16,255 bases of DNA from Phoronis ovalis. Its lineage: Eukaryota; Phoronida; Phoronidae. Shown piece after piece: positions 1 through 8,715 of the stretch (position 1 is its first letter; each line of letters begins with the position of its first letter). Where the stretch lies: assembly GCA_028565635.1 (NCBI GenBank), contig JAOXYB010024291.1, positions 1-16,255 of the forward strand, in the 5' to 3' direction. The notes beneath the pieces are model-generated. The model was not told the DNA's origin. It saw nothing but the letters and a program-made list of their open reading frames with translations, and did no database searches. A program made the position numbers and the translations under genes.

Positions 1-620
1 TGACCTACTTGTCAAGGCCATTTTAAAATATCATCTAGCCTATTACTAACACCAACCTATGGCTTTCCTAGAACCACGTTTGAATCGTCCAGGTACCACT
101 TCGTCTTCGCGGCTATAGACACAACATTACATTGCCCTCTCGGAACAAACATGGCTGCCAGTTGGCCATATTGGAAGTAATCTGGGTCAATAATACACAT
201 AACCTGTATTTTGACCCGTACTTATTCTGTACCGAGCTAATCGGATAAAAACTGAAGCCGTTATTGAGAGACAAAGAAAGTATTACGCGCAACAAAAAAT
301 GTCCAAGAATCGTTTCGGCATTTGACCTACTTCTCAAGGTGATTTTAAAATGTCACCTAGCCTAAGCGACCCACAAATCTATGGCATTCCTAGAACCACG
401 TTTGAATCGTCCAGGTAGCGCTTCGTCTTCGCGGCTAGGCTATAGACTTTTTGTTACGTGCCCTCTCGGGAACAAACATGGCCGGCAATTGGCCATCTTG
501 TAAGTAATCGTGGTCAAAAGTATAAGCGACCTGCACTTTGGCTTGTATTTACCCTGTGCCGAATATGAAACCGATCGGGTAAAAACTGAAGCTGTTATCG
601 CGACACAAAAGTGTTACATA
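1..620. repeat. Two tandem copies of a ~322-bp repeat unit
   Basis: The segment from 1 recurs from 323 with the same order of landmarks: TGACCTACTT, ATTTTAAAAT, GAACCACGTTTGAATCGTCC, CTTCGTCTTCGCGGCT, GGAACAAACATGGC and AAAACTGAAGC. The copies diverge moderately through substitutions and small indels, and similarity fades near 600-620. It is CpG-richer than the surroundings. It may be the edge of a longer satellite array that continues left of the window. Weak open frames inside it resemble no protein. Confidence 0.85.
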
Positions 621-649
621 CGACGACGACAACGCCTACACTACGACAA

Positions 650-681
650 TATGCCCATCCACCACTATGTGGATGGGCATA
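650..681. repeat. Perfect inverted repeat, 13-bp stem and 6-base spacer
   Basis: TATGCCCATCCAC (650-662), spacer CACTAT, then GTGGATGGGCATA (669-681). The stem is perfect and GC-richer than its surroundings. It lies at the right border of the tandem repeat. There is no T-run after it and no gene it could terminate. Confidence 0.9.
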
Positions 682-863
682 AAAACAGCCAACTTTTTGA
701 TAAATTTTAATAATCAAAATGAAGAGATACACATATAAAAGTATACGTTTTTTAAAAGGTTATACTTCAATGAAAATGAATCCAAATGCAAAATGTTGAA
801 AATAATTTTCATGATCCCTCTGTTTGGGAAAACGTATTTTTCGAATTTTAATATTTGAAAAAA

Positions 864-1110
864 TTAAAAACCCTTGCACCTACAAAGCTGAAACTTGGCA
901 AAAATTATCTGTTAAAATATATAGGTCTACAAAAACTTGTCTCAAATTTTTAAAATTTCGCTTAGTTTAAAAGTTATGAATTTTTAAAGTTTAAAGGTCA
1001 AGATTTTGATCTGACCCTTAAATTTTAAAAATCTAAGATACAGTTTTATAGATATATATATGTATAGTTCATCTGTGCAAAGTTTCAAACTTATAGGTAC
1101 AGGGTTTTTG
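864..1110. repeat. Imperfect inverted-repeat (foldback) element
   Basis: The left arm 864-911 (AAAAACCCTTGCACCTACAA then TGAAACTTGGCA) is the imperfect reverse complement of the right arm 1069-1110. The centre lies near GGTCAAGATTTTGATCTGACC (about 996-1016). The sequence between the arms is AT-rich without a coding frame. This fits a nonautonomous foldback/MITE-like relic; I cannot name the family. Confidence 0.6.
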
Positions 1111-1938
1111 GCCTAATTTGTTTTAAAAATTTAAGAACACAATGTTGTGCCTAAAATTACTTTTATCAGGTCATATGATCAAATTCAAATTATTTAACAT
1201 CAGGATTTGTAAAATTTGAAGTATTAACTTTTTTAAATATATACTTTTATGTCTATCTCTTCATTTTAATTGTTAAAACATAGGTTGAATTACATATACA
1301 CTATTCAAACTTAATGTACCAAAACCACTGTCAGAAATGTGTAAAGTTACTACAGTTGGTGTAAATATATGGAACTGTTAATAGCAAAATTTCAGAAAAT
1401 ATGTTCAAAATACTGATACACATAGAGTCTTGAAGCTCTTGCAAGCAAATTAACCATATTATTGAATTGATATTTAAGAGTGCTTTCACCATGATTCTAT
1501 AGGCCTGGTAAGCAATAGCATGAACGACTCTTCCGGCAATTCCCAATTTAGTTAGAAATCATGCACACTAGTAGTTTTCCAAGACCGTTCCTCTTCTACA
1601 AAATAGGTCACTGGTTTATTTTGTGTTTGATATGCAATTTCTTTTCGAGTTATTACAACGGCTAATAATTGTTAAGATTTAAATTTAGGGGCTGTTATTT
1701 TTTGTGATGTCATATACTGCTCTTGATGATACCAAAGTAGTGAGTATAATGGGGCAAATTATTATACAGGGAAAGCCACACAATTTCTGTTAAATTTCCA
1801 GATAGACCACTCCTCTATTCATTCAGAAATAGGAAATATCAACAAAATATACAGCTTTATAGTACATTTTTATGTATTTTCTTTTGCAGGCACATCCTGT
1901 ACAGACAATATTTCGTATATTAGCAAGTAATCAGTCCT
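1111..1938. other. RPL27A downstream flank, no gene seen
   Basis: AT-rich sequence without recognised coding content. A minus-strand open frame at 1331-1546 (71 aa) shows no recognised family. On the minus strand an AATAAA (plus 1615-1620) could be a distal polyadenylation signal for RPL27A. It is about 320 nt past the stop, longer than usual for a ribosomal-protein 3'UTR, so a nearer variant signal is more likely used. Confidence 0.35.
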
Positions 1939-2067
1939 TTATGCCATAAGCACACAAGCTCCTCCGACTTTCTTGATCTTATCTTCTGCTTGCTTACTGA
2001 AGAATTTGGCTTTAACTATGACAGGTTGTTTCGGTAAATTTCCTTTGCCAAGAACTTTGTAATATCC
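1939..2067 (-). CDS. RPL27A: RPL27A exon 5 (C-terminal, with stop)
   Basis: 129 nt, 42 codons plus TAA (plus 1939-1941). It begins [19 protein letters not shown] and ends [11 protein letters not shown]. The acceptor is CTTATTGTAG. It has the conserved uL15 C-terminal core and a normal end. Confidence 0.96.
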   Translation of the reverse strand, partial: GYYKVLGKGNLPKQPVIVKAKFFSKQAEDKIKKVGGACVLMA

Positions 2068-4194
2068 CTACAATAAGAAAATCACCATGGAAATAATTAA
2101 GATAGTATACTGCATGAACACAAAGACACTTATTCAATCATGTCATTCTATGAATTATTTTTTACAGATTATAAAGGTATATATTCAAGATGGTTGCTAG
2201 CGACTTATCTATAGAGCCTCATACTTTCTTATACAGATATGTCGTAACTCATGTTTCTTCATAGGTTTGGGTTTATAACATAACAAAACATAACACAGCT
2301 CATCAAAATCACATAGCCATACTGATTGATATGCAATTTCATACTCAATCATGATCTCCCCGATGTTAAGTACTGGGCAGAAACCAATATGTCAAGGTAT
2401 TTCAAACATAGGTTTGCTGTAATTGCAGTGCTAGCTTATTAGTTTACTGAGCTACAAAGCTTTTTACAGATTATAGTACAATGTTTCAAGTTTACCCTAC
2501 ATATTCAACTACAAAAGTAGACATAGTAACTTACAGCCCTCACTACATCGATTACTGGTGCAACTTCTTTCTTATCTTTGTAGTAGGCGCGTGTCTGTTC
2601 AGATACCAAAGACCACAGTTTGTCCAGATTAACTGTAGGGCAGTGGTATTTTTGTTTTGTGTAGTGAAAGTGTCGCATACCTACTTTACCAAAATAACCG
2701 GGATGGCTGAAAGATAAATACATGGATACACTCAAGCAAATGCACTAAATACATGCTTTGGAAATCAGACATTTGACTGGTCACCTTGTATGGAAAAACA
2801 AGTAATTGTGAGTTAATCTTGTTCACAATCGAAGTAATCTAATTAGGATATAAACATATCCCCAGACATGAGGCAAAAGAACTTATCAGGTGACAGCATG
2901 TAGGTGCCTCCCAGCCTTTCGTCCTCTATCCGGATGAGGGGTTATCACTAGCCAGGGTGATCATTATGCGAAATAATTTTGGAGCTTATATCAATTTTTT
3001 CTGCAAACAATTCATTTTTTTACAGCAATTTCAAAAATGTTCAACTCATGGCTGTTCTGTTTTTAGTTGTAAGGGAAGCAAAGGCACTTCAATAAAAGAA
3101 ATCAGATGGTGAGTTTCTAATCAATTCATGTACAAATAATAGTATGTAATGAAGCATTAAATATATTATGGGTGGTAGGATCTTTAAAAAGTGCCTTCCT
3201 CCCCCCTGTACAAGTGGACCGGCCCTTATACACGTCTCAATGTTGTTTCATGAATTTCATGAACATAACATGCATTCTTCATACACCACTTTCCTCACCA
3301 TTTCCAGTAATGATTTGAATATGGTACATGTTAGTGCATCTAATGTGCCATTACAGAGCAGAGCTACTGCTTTCCCAAGAATCGTCAAAGTAATGCTCTT
3401 TCACAATATCTATTCCCACTTACTATTTATCCCAGTTGATTCTATGGTGATGCTGACCACCAGCATTACCACGACCACCAGGGTGCTTCCTATGTTTGCC
3501 TAGAATGTTGAAATAAAGAATTGCTCGTTATTTTTTAGAATCCACCCACCAATCTATGAAAGCAGGCGCTGATTTAATATTGGTTGTAATATTAACTAAT
3601 ATATATAATACCAACTAGTTCTAAAAAGCGAATGGATTCAATTAAATGACAGTTAGAATGTGTGGTTGATGAGTTATTTAAAAATAATTCCTAATGCACA
3701 TATTGTGGGATGTAGATTATATTAAAACAGATCTCCAGCACTTTTACCTTATTTAATTTATTATTACAAGGATAAAGGCTTAAACTCAGTTAAAGCATTG
3801 TAAATTTTGACGATATACATACTGCAATGACATCAGTTGAAATGCGTGCATTTCGTACGAAATGTGAGTCGACACCTACCTATACGGCCATGACCGTGGC
3901 TCACATGACCCCTAAGCTTCCTGGTTTTCTTATTTTTAGTGGTCTAAAATGAAAAAGAAACGAAATAATCAACGCTCTATAGCTGATTTTCATATGATAC
4001 AGATAAATCGTGTACCTTTGAAGTCGATTATGTAAAAAAATAAATAAATACAAGATCTTAAAGATAGCAAAGATCATTTAAAATTTATTTCTGTTTCTTT
4101 TAAAAGTAAAGTGTATTATTATTGTTACGAAACAGAAGAGATGTTGGAGGATTATTTGAAACCATCAATAGCCAACGAAAATAACACCCACCAT
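1939..4194 (-). CDS. RPL27A: 60S ribosomal protein uL15 (L27a), complete, five exons
   Basis: Structural protein of the large cytosolic ribosomal subunit. Joining the minus-strand segments 4194-4192, 3943-3880, 3499-3424, 2706-2535 and 2067-1939 gives 444 nt, or 147 codons plus stop. This is close to the 148 aa of the human protein. All introns have GT..AG borders and the phases agree (0, 1, 2, 0). Recognisable blocks in order are [86 protein letters not shown] and PVIVKAKFF, ending VGGACVLMA. These match the eukaryotic L27a family over its whole length with no frameshift, so I read it as functional rather than a retrocopy, which would lack introns. Exon 1 contributes only the ATG, as I recall for vertebrate RPL27A. 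The gene is divergent from the DENND2-like gene. The family identity is near certain; exon borders are read by eye. Confidence 0.97.
2068..2534 (-). other. RPL27A: RPL27A intron 4
   Basis: 467-nt AT-rich intron with a GTAAGT donor and TTGTAG acceptor on the minus strand. I see no coding content. A TTGATGAG on the minus strand (near plus 2300) looks like a snoRNA C box but has no matching D box. Confidence 0.8.
2535..2706 (-). CDS. RPL27A: RPL27A exon 4
   Basis: 172 nt encoding the central part: [14 protein letters not shown], then [18 protein letters not shown], then APVIDVVRA. The split Tyr codon (TA|C) is restored by joining to exon 3. The acceptor is TATCTTTCAG and the donor is GTAAGT at plus 2533-2534. 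It leaves in phase 0. Confidence 0.95.
2707..3423 (-). other. RPL27A: RPL27A intron 3, holding a GC-rich structured patch
   Basis: 717-nt intron with a GTAAGT donor and TTTCAG acceptor on the minus strand. It is AT-rich except at 2885-2963, which stands out as GC-rich with short hairpins (see the ncRNA candidate). Nothing else is recognised in it. Confidence 0.8.
2885..2963 (-). ncRNA. Candidate intronic snoRNA (unproven)
   Basis: In the sense direction of RPL27A (minus strand), GTGATAA (plus 2942-2948) matches a C box (RUGAUGA) at six of seven positions. CTGA (plus 2886-2889) would be the D box about 60 nt downstream. Two short stems are also visible: CCTC/GAGG (2923-2926/2936-2939) and ATCAC/GTGAT (2944-2948/2957-2961). 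The patch is GC-rich inside an AT-rich intron. Ribosomal-protein introns, including those of vertebrate RPL27A, often host snoRNAs. The terminal stem is poor and no rRNA target was established; it could equally be a SINE fragment. Confidence 0.25.
3424..3499 (-). CDS. RPL27A: RPL27A exon 3
   Basis: 76 nt encoding [14 protein letters not shown] then [10 protein letters not shown], phase 1 in and phase 2 out. The acceptor is CATTCTAG and the donor is GTAAGT. It carries the glycine/histidine-rich uL15 segment. An open frame on the opposite strand (3168-3503) is only its shadow. Confidence 0.95.
3500..3879 (-). other. RPL27A: RPL27A intron 2
   Basis: 380-nt AT-rich intron (minus strand GTAGGT..CATTCTAG). 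No coding content, repeat or RNA gene was recognised. Confidence 0.8.
3880..3943 (-). CDS. RPL27A: RPL27A exon 2
   Basis: 64 nt encoding [20 protein letters not shown] and the start of the next Ile-Gly, ending in phase 1. The acceptor is TTTTTCATTTTAG (AG = plus 3944-3945) and the donor is GTAGGT. The GHVSHGHGR block is diagnostic for eukaryotic uL15. Confidence 0.95.
3944..4191 (-). other. RPL27A: RPL27A intron 1
   Basis: 248-nt intron directly after the initiator codon (minus strand GTGGGT..TTTCATTTTAG). It is AT-rich, and the plus-strand open frame from 4111 that overlaps it has no recognised product. Confidence 0.7.
4192..4194 (-). CDS. RPL27A: RPL27A exon 1, coding part (start codon only)
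   Basis: On the minus strand the sequence reads CAAG-ATG followed directly by a GTGGGT splice donor (GT = plus 4190-4191), so only the initiator methionine is in this exon. Joining to the next acceptor gives [10 protein letters not shown], a normal L27a N-terminus. The rest of the exon is 5'UTR reaching to about 4244. The AAGATGG around the start resembles a YY1 site, common at ribosomal-protein gene starts. The assignment rests on frame continuity and on the single-codon first exon I recall for vertebrate orthologues. Confidence 0.8.
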
Positions 4195-4244
4195 CTTGAA
4201 TCCCGACGTCAAAGAGGAAGTGTATCGGAGATTACCGAAAAAGG
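4195..4244 (-). promoter_or_regulatory. RPL27A: RPL27A 5'UTR with TOP-like start site
   Basis: On the minus strand, CCTTTTTCGG (plus 4235-4244) lies about 50 nt upstream of the ATG. A C followed by a run of pyrimidines is the TOP motif typical of ribosomal-protein mRNAs, which gives mTOR/LARP1-dependent translation. This makes the transcription start probably at or next to 4244. A CRE-like half site, TGACGTC on the minus strand (plus 4205-4211), lies within the leader. No TATA box is apparent. The start site is inferred from the motif only. Confidence 0.55.
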
Positions 4245-4359
4245 ACGAATGGATAAAATATTTCCAAATGCGTACTCTGAAGGAACTGACGCAAGGGGGC
4301 GAGTTTGTCCCAAATATTCATCAGCAAATGGCAGGTCGCATTGTGGTACCTTCCGGAAT

Positions 4360-4421
4360 ATCTTTCTCGTACTTTTTGGAGATTTTAAATAGTTATTTGG
4401 AGTATTTAAGAACTCGGATAG
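4360..4421 (+). other. Probable noncoding first exon of the DENND2-like gene (3' part)
   Basis: Inferred from the near-consensus donor ATAG|GTAAGG (GT at 4422-4423) just downstream of the ETS palindrome, and from the need for an upstream exon: the next exon opens with a good acceptor at 6537-6538 ahead of the start codon. The 5' end of this exon cannot be fixed from sequence, so 4360 is nominal. Confidence 0.4.
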
Positions 4422-6538
4422 GTAAGGAACTAAACAACATTACTCCGTACACGACCTACCTCCAATTATTTGAGTTTTGAGGGGGAATTGCCATTGTATC
4501 AATGTATATAATGTAATGTTTATTACTTGTTAGTTGTTACACTTCAATAGTTCAATACAGAATTTACCGAAAAACTGTCAAATCTGTAATTCATGGACCA
4601 GTTGAGAATTATATCTATATGTGTATACATATCCTTATTATAATAGCTTGAGGGCAGCAATATTGAAGAAGAGGAATACCCAGTGGTAATCTGAACTTCA
4701 TAATCCTATAATTATAAAATGTGTAACTACACGGCTATATACACACTCAACAGAGATGTAGTAAAAAAAAAAAAAATTAAAACATCGTAATATGTTAAAA
4801 AATCAAATATTTTATAAAAAAATACAACTAAACACCTTCAGTCTTATATGATAATGCAACTAACGAGACTAATCTATGACATACAGATACATAATTGTCC
4901 CCATTGGCAAGTACTGTATTCTCCTGGGGGGTACTTAGTGTACTTAGTGTACTAATAGGGATGTGCCACGCGATCAGGTCACAATTTCATGCTTCCAGGT
5001 ATAACTTCGGGTTGCTATTTCATCTTTCCTGGTATCATTTTGGGTAGTACTTTTCATGTTTTATGTATAAACTCAGGTAGGCTTTTTCGTTTGTTGTGAT
5101 ATAATATTTTAGGTAGGTATTTGTGTTTTATCTGGCTGATGCAGAAATGCTAGCCAGACGCCAATAAACATGTCGCACGACGAACACTTACTTACCGCAA
5201 GTTGACAGTTATTTTAAGAATGACCTCAGGTCAAGGCGAACGATTTGTTCTGAAACGATTCTGTGATCAGTGTCATTTTAACCAGTAGGTATATAAATTT
5301 TCCATATAGTATAAGTTTGGGTCTTGATTTTACCACAGGTATCAGTTCGGGTATGGTATTTTGTAGTTTTGGTATAATTTCTTATCTATTTTTTATTGCT
5401 ACCTAGCTGAAGTTCGTGATTTTTGAGGTCCTGTAGCACATCCCACCCAAATCAACACCAAGTACCCCCGGGCATATTCTATTCAAATATTTGTAATACT
5501 GTGATAGTTGTTGTAGTGATTTCTTATTATGTTTTACTTTCATGTACACTTGAAGAAAGTTAAAGGTATGTACTCAACAAGGTAATTATGGATTAGTGAT
5601 TTTAGTTTTAAAACTAGTCCAGCAATAAAACCAGTCATGCGAACTATCATGATTCACTGTCATACAAGGAATACAAACATTTATTTATCAATTTTAACTT
5701 CACTTCAAATGATTACTTTTTATGAAGAAAAAAACCTTTGTAGATGCATATATTAGTGATTGATTCGATCTGGAATTATGTTAGTACTGAGAATTGCACA
5801 TATTTTTTTATGTTGTGAATTTCGAAATAGCTTTGAATAGCCTTATATGGATGAGATACATGATATAAGAGTCAGAAAAATCTGAAAATGAAAATTCTAC
5901 AAGTAAAATTTTCACAGAACATATGTCATGATAATACATTCAGAATCATGCTAAAGTGAATGTAAATTCCTGTTTGAGTCCAGAGATTGAATATTAAGCT
6001 TATCTGTTATCGAGCTTTAAGTATTGATAGCATAATATATTTTTTATAGACTTGTTTGCTAGTTATAAAACAATAAAAATATTTTAAGAATCTCAATTAA
6101 AAAGCTTATTGAACACTTGGACATTTAATCCATGTAATGCCTAATTTGTCTACAACCAATTCATCATATATTTGTATTACTGGTAAATATTTATAAAGTT
6201 AAGCCAATCATTCCCACATATTAAATGTCACAATATCAGTTGGCATCCAGGTGACAGATAACATCCCAGATAAAGGTTAAACAGCATTGTATTTAATAAA
6301 TTTACATGTTCAGTTTAATTGTTAGTTTGATGTCAAGACAGTACTTATAGTTCAGAGATTTTATTAAAAACAAAAATATTTGCTGTTTTAAGTGTTATTT
6401 TATAGGGTTTGCAGGGAACTTCTTCATGGCTGTTCCTTTAACTTAAAAATGTATATAATTAAGAGACTTCTTTATATTTATTACATGATTTATAAATACT
6501 TTTTGCATTAGTCATTTAATTTATTTTCTTTATTACAG
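4422..6538 (+). other. Putative 5'UTR intron of DENND2 (2117 bp)
   Basis: Runs from the strong GTAAGG donor at 4422 to the TTACAG acceptor at 6538. It is AT-rich, has an A-run near 4763 and contains the terminal-inverted-repeat element at 4923-5474. From 5481 to 6538 I see no coding content, RNA gene or clear repeat. Start and donor are inferred, so this could instead be upstream sequence with a different promoter. Confidence 0.45.
4923..5474. mobile_element. Nonautonomous DNA transposon/MITE with GGGGGTACTT terminal inverted repeats
   Basis: The left end CCTGGGGGGTACTTAGTG..GGGATGTGCCAC and the right end ..GCACATCCCACC..CACCAAGTACCCCCGGG are imperfect reverse complements over about 45 bp. 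They are flanked on both sides by TATTCT (4917-4922 and 5475-5480), a plausible 6-bp target duplication. Inside are several degenerate ~35-bp units of the type GGTATCAGTTCGGGTATGGT (starts near 5000, 5030, 5337, 5372). There is no transposase frame. Elements with this end sequence recur in several invertebrate genomes by recollection; I do not assign a superfamily. Confidence 0.75.
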
Positions 6539-6705
6539 GTATGGAGGTATTCATGCATAATTAACAGTGTGCACACTAAATCAATTGTTATTACATAATA
6601 CGTTTTCCATTTGGTAATATAAGCAATTACCAATTGCATCCAGATATGATTATTAACCACTGGCAGGAAGTGTGTGGTATTATTACAAAGATATAAAAAG
6701 GAGGT
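6539..6705 (+). promoter_or_regulatory. DENND2 5'UTR in second exon with two upstream ORFs
   Basis: A good acceptor (TTTCTTTATTACAG, AG at 6537-6538) opens the exon. Two upstream ATGs precede the main start. One at 6541 gives a seven-codon ORF ending 6564. One at 6646 gives a 16-codon ORF ending with TAA at 6694-6696, in the main frame and nine bases before the main ATG. That stop also shows that 6706 is the first in-frame start. The main start has G at -3 and +4 (GGTATGG), a good initiation context, whereas the uORFs may dampen translation. Confidence 0.55.
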
Positions 6706-8715
6706 ATGGCACAAAAGTCACCAACAATTGGTTCAAAAGCCAGTGAACCAGGAACTGATTTAAGAAGCTTAGTGAAACAGTTTGAAAATGTTAGTCTAAG
6801 ACAAGGAAGTGACACATCACCATCAGAGGATCAAAATATTAATTCGGCTTTTACGTTTGATACTAGAAAATGTGAGAACAAGAAAAAGTCATTTGGAAGC
6901 AGTATCTTACCACATGCTAAATCCAAGTATCAAGATCTTGGAGCACAGTGCAAGGACAATGATAGGAAGCCAAAACCAGAACGTCCAATGCAATTGCCAA
7001 AAACTAGTTCTGGGAAAACAAAACAATCAACTGCACAAACAAGTGATAAACCATTTTCAGGAAGTTGTGTGAAAAATGATAAAACTTATAATAAAGTGAA
7101 TGGCTTGGATGACCAAGTAAAACAAAGGAAATCGCATGAGGTATTGGGAGACACAAGCTCCCATGAGTCAGGTGGCGTAAAACTAAGAGAGCGAGGATCA
7201 AAACCTAGACAGAATACTGTGTTACGGAAGACATTATTGTTTGAGAATAAAGATGCGGAAGTTCTAACAAAACGTCTGAGTCCTATTAGTCCTAAGAGTA
7301 AGGAGACATTTCACGATCAAGGAATGGCAGCTAAAAATAAACGTGATGGTATAGATATGACACAAAATATTTCTAGCGACTGTAAGCTTAATGTACCTAA
7401 TACTAATTTGTCTGTAGCAAGAACTAGTAAGGAAACGAATCCTGGATATAAGCCTGGTATTGAATCTAAAACGGAAATAAATAATTTGGCATCAGTTGTT
7501 TCAGACTATGAAAATGTTGATATTCAAAAGCCTGCAAGACCGAATATACTGACAAGACAACCAGAAAAATGTGATAAACCTGATACTTCTATAAAGCCAA
7601 AAATATCTGTGATAAGTGAGCATCCACTATTAAAACGTGAAAAGATCGATTGTGAACTGAATGCCAGTAAAGGAAAACCATTGCAAGCACAAACTGAGGT
7701 AGCAGAGTTAGGTAACAGTAATGTTTCTATATCACAAAAACTGAAACTTTTTGAATCAGCCAATAATAAAGAACAGTTTGGAACTACAATCAAACAGAAA
7801 TCTGCAAAAAATTCACACGGTGACATTGTCAGTGGATCTGTTGTAAATGCTACAAAAAGAAAACAAGTTGAACAAAGTAAAGGAGACATGGAGGAAGTGC
7901 CAAAAAAAACTATTCAACCCCATATTCATCTTTTGACTAAATCTATAATTCAAGCAGCAAAAAATAAAGAAAGTCATGTAGAAATAAAACAACACCCAAA
8001 CAATAATTCTAGCAATGAGTTGAAAACTAAATCCAATGTTGAAATACCTGTCAAACCTCATAAGCCACCTAGAACATATGCCCATGAAACATATGCCAAG
8101 GAAAAGGTGGTCGACAAAAAAAATCCTGCAAAGCATCAGGAATCTGTGATATTCCACAAATATGAAGATATTGAAGAATTTGCAGGAGATAAACATGTAA
8201 AGCCGAAAAGGCCTCCTGCGCCACCAACATTACCACGCAGACCTCCATTTAGCGATTTTGCAATGAAGCCTGCACGTAGCTATGAAAGTATAACTGAAGT
8301 GCTAGCAACCCAAGTGAATGATAGAGTTCCAAATTTTAGGTCATATTTAGATCAAAATCGAAATACAAGAAAAAGACTTGTGTCACATGAAGTCAAAGAG
8401 GATTGGATTCCACGTCATACTCCAGTTTCTAACACAAGGAAGACAGAATACCAGGATCCGGTCACATTGCGCCCTAAACTAAGACGTAGTCATAGCGATG
8501 AAGCAATTTATGTGGATGCTGCAAAACTTGCTGCAATGGATCCATACATTTGTAAGGAGGCTGTATATAATGATCCTGCTCTTGTTTGGAGTCATCGTCG
8601 GGATGAACCAATATATGGATATCCAATTAAACATGTAAAGATGGATAAAGCAGGCTATGCAATTCCTGACATCCGTCCGCATAAGATCGTACAGAGATCT
8701 TGGACAAATCCGGAG
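6706..8715 (+). CDS. DENND2: DENND2 exon with start codon: long disordered N-terminal region (residues 1-670)
   Basis: A single 2010-nt exon opens MAQKSPTIGSK. The donor lies after GAG (GTACTT at 8716); the frame runs on only four codons into the intron before a stop. The region is low in hydrophobics and rich in Lys, Ser, Asn and Thr, so probably intrinsically disordered. Visible motifs are YENVDIQKPARP (about 268), YEDIEEF (about 486), a proline-rich KPKRPPAPPTLPRRPP (about 498-513; class I/II SH3-ligand type), RSYESITEV (about 524) and RRSHSDEAIYVD (about 592; a 14-3-3-like phosphoserine context). SH3 and kinase partners are known for ST5/DENND2B, so a scaffold role is plausible. Antisense open frames here are shadows. 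Confidence 0.93.

Larger units (their letters stand above)
4190..4430. promoter_or_regulatory. Putative bidirectional promoter between RPL27A and the DENND2-like gene
   Basis: This short stretch has many more CpGs than the AT-rich sequence on both sides. It contains the palindromic ETS-type core TTCCGGAA (4351-4358), the RPL27A TOP start on one strand and a strong splice donor (4422) on the other. The distance between the RPL27A start and the DENND2 first donor is only about 177 bp. Two overlapping plus-strand open frames (4111-4392 and 4196-4480) cross it but show no recognisable protein. They overlap the RPL27A leader, so I do not call them genes. Confidence 0.55.

Noticed and set aside
1331-1546. 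71-codon minus-strand open frame downstream of RPL27A
   Set aside because: It has no recognisable family and no in-frame partner exons, and the region is AT-rich. It was considered as an extra exon, but RPL27A already ends normally at 1939.
2885-2963. tRNA or tRNA-derived gene in the GC-rich intron patch
   Set aside because: There is no B-box-like GGTTCGA sequence and no consistent cloverleaf. A snoRNA candidate or SINE remnant fits better.
3168-3503. 111-codon plus-strand open frame
   Set aside because: It lies antisense to RPL27A exon 3 and intron 3; the real coding signal is on the minus strand.
4111-4480. Two overlapping plus-strand open frames (93 and 94 codons) upstream of DENND2
   Set aside because: They cover the RPL27A leader, start codon and promoter on the opposite strand, share no recognised domain, and the longer readings need non-ATG starts. 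They are best explained by the low stop density of a CpG-richer promoter.
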